Source: JBDRGD01 sp043818095
GTDB lineage: Bacteria; Chloroflexota; Dehalococcoidia; Dehalococcoidales; RBG-16-60-22
Direction of reading: 5' to 3'
Assembly (NCBI GenBank): GCA_043818095.1
Contig: JBDRGD010000065.1
Span: forward strand, 1-17,630
Length of the DNA: 17,630 nt
Shown: positions 14,075 through 17,630 of the stretch, piece by piece
How positions within the stretch are numbered: position 1 is the first letter of the stretch
Layout of the letters: the number at the start of each line of letters is the position of its first letter
Program-made: the position numbers and the translations under genes
The notes under the pieces: model-generated
Databases searched by the model: none
What the model was told of the DNA's origin: nothing
What the model saw: the letters and a program-made list of their open reading frames with translations, nothing else

Positions 14075-14878
14075 ATGGATTTCGACCTCAGCGGGAGGAC
14101 CGCGATTGTGACCGGCGGGGGCACCGGCATCGGCAAGGCGATTACGCTGGAGCTTGCCCGGGCGGGCGCGGACGTAGCCATCGCCAGCCGCAGCCTGGAG
14201 CACCTCGAACCGGTGGCGGCGCAGCTCGTCGAAATGGGCCGCCGGTCCCTCGCCGTCCCCATGGACGTGCGTGACGAGGAGATGGTCGCCGACATGGTCG
14301 CGAAAGTCATGGAAGCCTTCGGGCATATCGACATCCTGGTGAACAACACCGGGGTCAGCTTTGAGGCGGGCGTCGAGGAGATGAGCCTGAAAGCCTGGAA
14401 GGCGGTGATTGACATCGACCTCAACGGCACCTACCTCGTCTCCCGGCACGTGGGGAAAGAGATGATTACCCAAAAGAAGGGCAGCATCGTCAACATCGCC
14501 TCCGTGGCGGGCCTGAGGGCTTTCCCGCGGCAGGCGCATTACGGCGCCGCCAAGGCGGGCATCATCAACTTCACGCGGTCGCTGGCGGCGGAGTGGGGAC
14601 AATATAACATCCGGGTGAACTGCGTGGCGCCGGGCCCGATTCTCACCGAGATGCCCCTGAAGCTTTTCCAGGACCACGGCGTCCAGGACCGGGACGAAAT
14701 CATGCGGCTGTGGGGGAAAGGGTGCGCTATCGGGCGCTGCGGCACCCCGGAGGAGGTCGCTCAGCCGGTGGTCTTCCTGGCCTCGGACGCGGCGGCTTTC
14801 GTCAGCGGGGCGACACTGGTGGTGGACGGCTGCTACGAACTGGAGCCCATCGGGGCGCTGGCCCGTCCTGCGCCGTGA
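14075..14878 (+). CDS. Short-chain dehydrogenase/reductase (SDR), NADP-type
   Basis: This 267-residue classical SDR has TGGGTGIGKA (13-22) for cofactor binding and Arg39 after the second strand (IASRS), which suggests NADP(H). It also has VNNTG (89-93), Asn117, Ser143 (NIASVAG) and the Tyr156-x3-Lys160 active site (YGAAK), plus the C-terminal VSGATLVVDGC block. AAGGA lies six bases before the ATG. The family reduces or oxidises carbonyl and hydroxyl groups, often on acyl thioesters or 3-oxo acids. It precedes the 4-hydroxybutyryl-CoA dehydratase by 76 bases on the same strand. Conversion between succinate semialdehyde and 4-hydroxybutyrate, or between a 3-oxoacyl-CoA and its alcohol, would fit, but the sequence does not decide. 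Confidence 0.9.
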   Translation: MDFDLSGRTAIVTGGGTGIGKAITLELARAGADVAIASRSLEHLEPVAAQLVEMGRRSLAVPMDVRDEEMVADMVAKVMEAFGHIDILVNNTGVSFEAGVEEMSLKAWKAVIDIDLNGTYLVSRHVGKEMITQKKGSIVNIASVAGLRAFPRQAHYGAAKAGIINFTRSLAAEWGQYNIRVNCVAPGPILTEMPLKLFQDHGVQDRDEIMRLWGKGCAIGRCGTPEEVAQPVVFLASDAAAFVSGATLVVDGCYELEPIGALARPAP

Positions 14879-14885
14879 GGTCACC

Positions 14886-14920
14886 CCCGTGTGTTAACGG
14901 GATGGTTCTGTTTTTTAATT
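14886..14920 (+). terminator. Weak terminator or attenuator-like hairpin after the SDR gene
   Basis: A perfect CCCGT-GTGTTA-ACGGG hairpin (14886-14901) is followed nine bases later by a T-run (TTTTTTAATTTT from 14911). The stem is short and the T-run is not directly adjacent, so termination would be partial at most. It could lower expression of the dehydratase gene that follows. Confidence 0.3.
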
Positions 14921-14954
14921 TTCCGACTTTTTCTCGTCTGTTCTGGAGGAAGCT

Positions 14955-16406
14955 ATGAGCCTGATGAACGGGAATGAATACCGGGAAAGCCTGCGCCGCC
15001 TGAAACCGGAGGTCTATTTCATGGGGGAGCGGGTCGCCGACGTGACCGCGGACCCTGCGACGGTCCCCCACGTCAACGCTGCCGCGGTGACCTATGATAT
15101 GGCGCTCGCCCCGGAGTCCGAGGAGCTTTTAACCGCCACCTCGCATCTCACCGGGGAGAAGATAAGCATCTTCAATCACATCCACCAGAGCCATGACGAC
15201 CTGATAAAGAAGGTCAAGATGCTGCGCTCCGTGGGGCAGCGGACGGGGAGCTGTTTCCAGCGCTGCGTCGGCCACGACGGCCTTAACGCCGTCTACTCCG
15301 TGACCTACGACATCGACCAGGCGAAGGGCACCGACTATCACCGGCGCTTTCTCGATTTCCTGCGGGAGGTGCAGGCCGGGGACCTCTTTCTCACCGGGGC
15401 GATGACCGACCCCAAGGGGGACCGCAGCCTGCCGCCCCACCGCCAGCCGGACCCGGACAGCTACGTCCACGTCGTCGAGCGGCGGGAGGACGGCATCGTG
15501 GTCAGCGGGGCGAAGGCCCACATCACCGGCGCGGTCAACGCCCACGGGCACCTGGTGATGCCTACCTCCGCGATGGGCCCCGAGGACGCGGACTACGCCG
15601 TGTGTTTCTACGTCCCCGTGGACGCGCCGGGGGTGCTTCACGTCTTCGGGCGGCAGACCAATGACACCCGCAAGTGCACCGGCTGCGCCATCGACCAGGG
15701 CAACCCGGAATACGGCATCGTCGGCGGGGAAGCCCTGATTGTCTTTGACAAGGCGTTCATACCGTGGCGGCACGTTTTCCTCTGTGGGGAGCACGAGTTC
15801 GCCGCGCCCTTCGTGGAGCGTTTTGCCACGGCGCACCGCCAGAACTACGGCGGCTGCAAGACTGGGCTGGCGGACGCCCTTATCGGGGCGACGCTCTCTC
15901 TGGCGGAGGCGCAGGGCACGGACAAGGCGAGCCACGTCCGGGACAAGCTCGTCGAGATGATACAACTGGCGGAGACCATCTACAGCTGCGCCATCGCCTG
16001 CTCCTGCCAGGGTTATGCCCTTCCCGCGGGGAACTTCATGGCGGACCCGCTCCTGGCGAACGTCGCCAAGCTCAACGTCACCCGGAACGTCTATGAAATC
16101 GCCCGTCTCGCCCAGGACATCGCCGGGGGCATCCTGGCGACGGCGCCTTCCGAGATAGACTGGAAAGACCCGAAAATCGGGAAATACGTGGACAAATACC
16201 TCTCCGGCGTGGCGGACGTTCCCGCGGAGATGCGGCTGCGCCTGGTGCGCCTGCTGGAAGCGATGACCTGCGGCACGGCCCTGGTGGAGTCGATGCACGG
16301 CGCGGGCTCGCCGCAAGCCCTGAAAATCATGATCTGGCGGCGCAGCAACCTGGAGCACAAGAAGCGGCTGGCGCAGCAGCTTGCCGGTACGGCGCCCGCG
16401 GAATAG
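14955..16406 (+). CDS. abfD: 4-hydroxybutyryl-CoA dehydratase / vinylacetyl-CoA isomerase
   Basis: This 483-residue protein is very close in length to Clostridium aminobutyricum AbfD. It dehydrates 4-hydroxybutyryl-CoA to crotonyl-CoA by ketyl-radical chemistry with FAD and a [4Fe-4S] cluster. The cluster ligands are all present at nearly the same numbers: Cys100 and Cys104 in GSCFQRCVGHDGLNA, and His294 and Cys301 in HRQNYGGCK (AbfD Cys99, Cys103, His292, Cys299). Tyr298 and Lys302 flank the cluster, and Glu445 in VESMHGAGSPQA likely matches the catalytic Glu455. LFLTGAMTDPKGDRS and VSGAKAHITGAVNAH are family signatures of the HpaB-like flavin fold. GGAGGA lies before the ATG. In this setting it feeds the dehydrogenase/thiolase pair. 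The enzyme is oxygen-sensitive, supporting an anaerobic host. Confidence 0.95.
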   Translation: MSLMNGNEYRESLRRLKPEVYFMGERVADVTADPATVPHVNAAAVTYDMALAPESEELLTATSHLTGEKISIFNHIHQSHDDLIKKVKMLRSVGQRTGSCFQRCVGHDGLNAVYSVTYDIDQAKGTDYHRRFLDFLREVQAGDLFLTGAMTDPKGDRSLPPHRQPDPDSYVHVVERREDGIVVSGAKAHITGAVNAHGHLVMPTSAMGPEDADYAVCFYVPVDAPGVLHVFGRQTNDTRKCTGCAIDQGNPEYGIVGGEALIVFDKAFIPWRHVFLCGEHEFAAPFVERFATAHRQNYGGCKTGLADALIGATLSLAEAQGTDKASHVRDKLVEMIQLAETIYSCAIACSCQGYALPAGNFMADPLLANVAKLNVTRNVYEIARLAQDIAGGILATAPSEIDWKDPKIGKYVDKYLSGVADVPAEMRLRLVRLLEAMTCGTALVESMHGAGSPQALKIMIWRRSNLEHKKRLAQQLAGTAPAE

Positions 16407-16421
16407 CGCGCTCTTGATGGG

Positions 16422-16739
16422 ATGAAAAAAAACAGGGTAGCCCTGAAATACTGCGGCTTCTGTAATCCGTTCCTGGAGCCCGCCCGCGTCCGGGAACCGC
16501 TGGCCCGCTGGCAGGCGGAGCTGGACTACGAGCTCGTCCCCTTCGCCGCTCCCGGCGCGGATGCCATCGTCATTGTCTGCGGGTGCCATCGCGCCTGTGT
16601 CAACCGGCCGGAAATCAGAGAAAAAGCTACCCGGAGCCTCGTCGTTGCCGGGGACAGCATCGCAGGAAGGCCGTCGGCCGGGGAAGCTTGGCTGGCGGCG
16701 TTGCGGGAGGAGCTTGTCCGTCTTCTCGGCGCGACTTAA
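16422..16739 (+). CDS. Small cysteine-rich protein, likely metal- or Fe-S-binding
   Basis: This 105-residue soluble protein begins 15 bases after the dehydratase stop, so it is probably co-transcribed. Five cysteines lie in two clusters: LKYCGFCNP (Cys11, Cys14) and IVCGCHRAC (Cys53, Cys55, Cys59). The arrangement, with an alpha/beta-like hydrophobic strand (ADAIVIVCGC) leading into the second cluster, resembles small uncharacterised proteins of anaerobes that carry a KYCGGCNP start, but I know no function for them. No membrane segment or signal peptide is seen. The ribosome-binding site is poor, and a run of eight A residues follows the ATG. Its stop codon interlocks with the thiolase stop on the other strand. 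It might help build, protect or reduce the dehydratase cluster; this is inference from position only. Confidence 0.75.
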   Translation: MKKNRVALKYCGFCNPFLEPARVREPLARWQAELDYELVPFAAPGADAIVIVCGCHRACVNRPEIREKATRSLVVAGDSIAGRPSAGEAWLAALREELVRLLGAT

Positions 16740-17630
16740 GCTTCCCGCTCGATAATCAGGGTGGCGCCCATGCCCCCGCCGACGCAGGCGGAGGCCAGCC
16801 CGTAGCGCAGCCCGCGGCGGCGCATCTCGTAAATCAGGGTGGTCACCAGCCGGGCGCCGGTCGCCCCGATGGGGTGGCCCAAAGCGATGGCGCCGCCGTT
16901 GACGTTGACGATGTCGCGGGAGCGCATGCCGCGCTGTTCCCACTCCCGGATAACGGCCTCGGCCTGGGCGGCAAAAGCCTCGTTCAGCTCGATTAAATCG
17001 ATGTCTTTCATCTCCAGCCCGGCCTTTTCCAGCGCCCGGTCGGTGGCGGGTACGGGCCCGATGCCCATGAAAGCGGGGTCGACCCCCGCGACGGCATAGC
17101 TCACCAGCCGCGCCCAGGGTTTCATCCCCAGCGCCGCCGCCTTTTCCCGGCTTATCAAGGCCGTGACCGCCGCGGCGTCATTCATCCCGCAGGCGTTGCC
17201 CGCGGTGACCATGCCGTCCGCCTGGAAAATGGCGGGGAGCTTGGCCAGCTTTTCCAGAGTAGTATCGGGGCGGGGGTGCTCGTCAGTGTCCACGGTGACC
17301 GTGTTTTTCCCCTGCGCCACCTCCACGGGAACGATTTCCTCGCGGAACCTGTCCGCGGCTGTCGCTTCCCGCGCCTTTTCCTGGCTGCGCAGGGCGTAGG
17401 CGTCCAGGTCCTGCCGGGTCAGACCGTAGCGCGCGGCGACGTTCTCCGCGGTCAGTCCCATGGACAGCTTCCCGCAGCGCTCCGGGGGGCCGCTCACCGT
17501 CTCCGAGGCGTCGGAAAACCAGTCGAGGAAGGCGCCGTGCCCCAGCCGGTAGCCCCAGCGCGCGTTCAGGACGTAGTAGGGCAGGTTGCTCATGTTCTCC
17601 GCCCCGCCCGCCAGCACCACGTCGGCGTCG
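16736..17630 (-). CDS. Thiolase (acetyl-CoA C-acyltransferase), N-terminus beyond window
   Basis: About 297 C-terminal residues are present, entering from the right edge; a whole thiolase has about 390-400. Visible signatures are VVLAGGAENMSNLPYY, MGLTAENVAARYGLTRQD, GNACGMNDAAAV, IELNEAFAAQAEAV, NVNGGAIALGHPIGATGARL with the catalytic histidine, and SACVGGGMGATLI with the second catalytic cysteine. The nucleophilic cysteine near residue 90 lies outside the window. The enzyme cleaves 3-oxoacyl-CoA with CoA, or condenses two acetyl-CoA. With the neighbouring 3-hydroxyacyl-CoA dehydrogenase and 4-hydroxybutyryl-CoA dehydratase it would convert acetoacetyl-CoA to two acetyl-CoA. The gene converges on the small cysteine-rich gene with a 4-base overlap. 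Confidence 0.94.
   Translation of the reverse strand, partial: DADVVLAGGAENMSNLPYYVLNARWGYRLGHGAFLDWFSDASETVSGPPERCGKLSMGLTAENVAARYGLTRQDLDAYALRSQEKAREATAADRFREEIVPVEVAQGKNTVTVDTDEHPRPDTTLEKLAKLPAIFQADGMVTAGNACGMNDAAAVTALISREKAAALGMKPWARLVSYAVAGVDPAFMGIGPVPATDRALEKAGLEMKDIDLIELNEAFAAQAEAVIREWEQRGMRSRDIVNVNGGAIALGHPIGATGARLVTTLIYEMRRRGLRYGLASACVGGGMGATLIIEREA

Noticed and set aside
15129..16943. 604-residue minus-strand open frame opposite the dehydratase
   Set aside because: Shadow frame; the plus strand has the cluster ligands of 4-hydroxybutyryl-CoA dehydratase, and the shadow also runs through the end of the thiolase.
1..17630. CRISPR array, prophage genes or a defence system
   Set aside because: No regularly spaced repeats, phage structural genes, nucleases or toxin-antitoxin-like genes are seen; apart from the IS stub the content is metabolic.

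Overview
The window is a GC-rich bacterial segment (apart from its AT-richer first ~760 bases) packed with genes for anaerobic short-chain acyl-CoA chemistry. A tungsten-type aldehyde:ferredoxin oxidoreductase, a radical [4Fe-4S] 4-hydroxybutyryl-CoA dehydratase, a B12 acyl-CoA mutase and several CoA-transferase-type proteins point to a strict anaerobe that ferments, or syntrophically degrades, C4 acids. Chloroflexota (Dehalococcoidia-like), Desulfobacterota or anaerobic Firmicutes would all fit. I cannot settle the phylum from this sequence alone.

Layout. (1) Bases 1-766 are an eroded junk zone: the first 14 codons of an IS3-type transposase OrfA, then a frameshifted and truncated glpX (class II fructose-1,6-bisphosphatase) that still has a good sigma70-type promoter. 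(2) Bases 767-843 (minus) are tRNA-Val(CAC) with an encoded CCA and its own promoter. (3) Bases 899-11070 (minus) are one tight eight-gene operon, read from high to low coordinates: class III CoA-transferase, 3-hydroxyisobutyrate-type dehydrogenase, AOR-family oxidoreductase, acyl-CoA mutase large subunit, mutase B12 subunit, acetyl-CoA hydrolase/4-hydroxybutyrate CoA-transferase homologue, acyl-CoA carboxylase carboxyltransferase subunit, and a ketopantoate-reductase-family protein. (4) Bases 11071-11209 are a divergent promoter region with a recognisable promoter on each strand. (5) Bases 11210-13002 (plus) hold an MBL-fold hydrolase and a cyclase/formamidase-fold protein. (6) Bases 12999-13983 (minus) hold a 3-hydroxyacyl-CoA dehydrogenase followed by a likely 33-residue small protein. 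(7) Bases 14075-16739 (plus) hold an SDR, the 4-hydroxybutyryl-CoA dehydratase and a small cysteine-rich protein. (8) Bases 16736-17630 (minus) are a thiolase whose N-terminal part lies outside the window.

How the genes may work together. The dehydratase, 3-hydroxyacyl-CoA dehydrogenase and thiolase make a coherent route from 4-hydroxybutyryl-CoA through crotonyl-CoA (a hydratase is needed from elsewhere) and acetoacetyl-CoA to two acetyl-CoA. The large operon looks like a feeder. The dehydrogenase and AOR would interconvert a branched hydroxyacid, its semialdehyde and its acid; a CoA-transferase would activate the acid; the B12 mutase would straighten the carbon chain; and the carboxyltransferase could link to a decarboxylated or carboxylated acyl-CoA. 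The substrate is open. The mutase lacks several signature methylmalonyl-CoA mutase pocket motifs, and the 4-hydroxybutyrate CoA-transferase homologue lacks the catalytic glutamate. These are the strongest hints that this is not the textbook methylmalonyl-CoA pathway.
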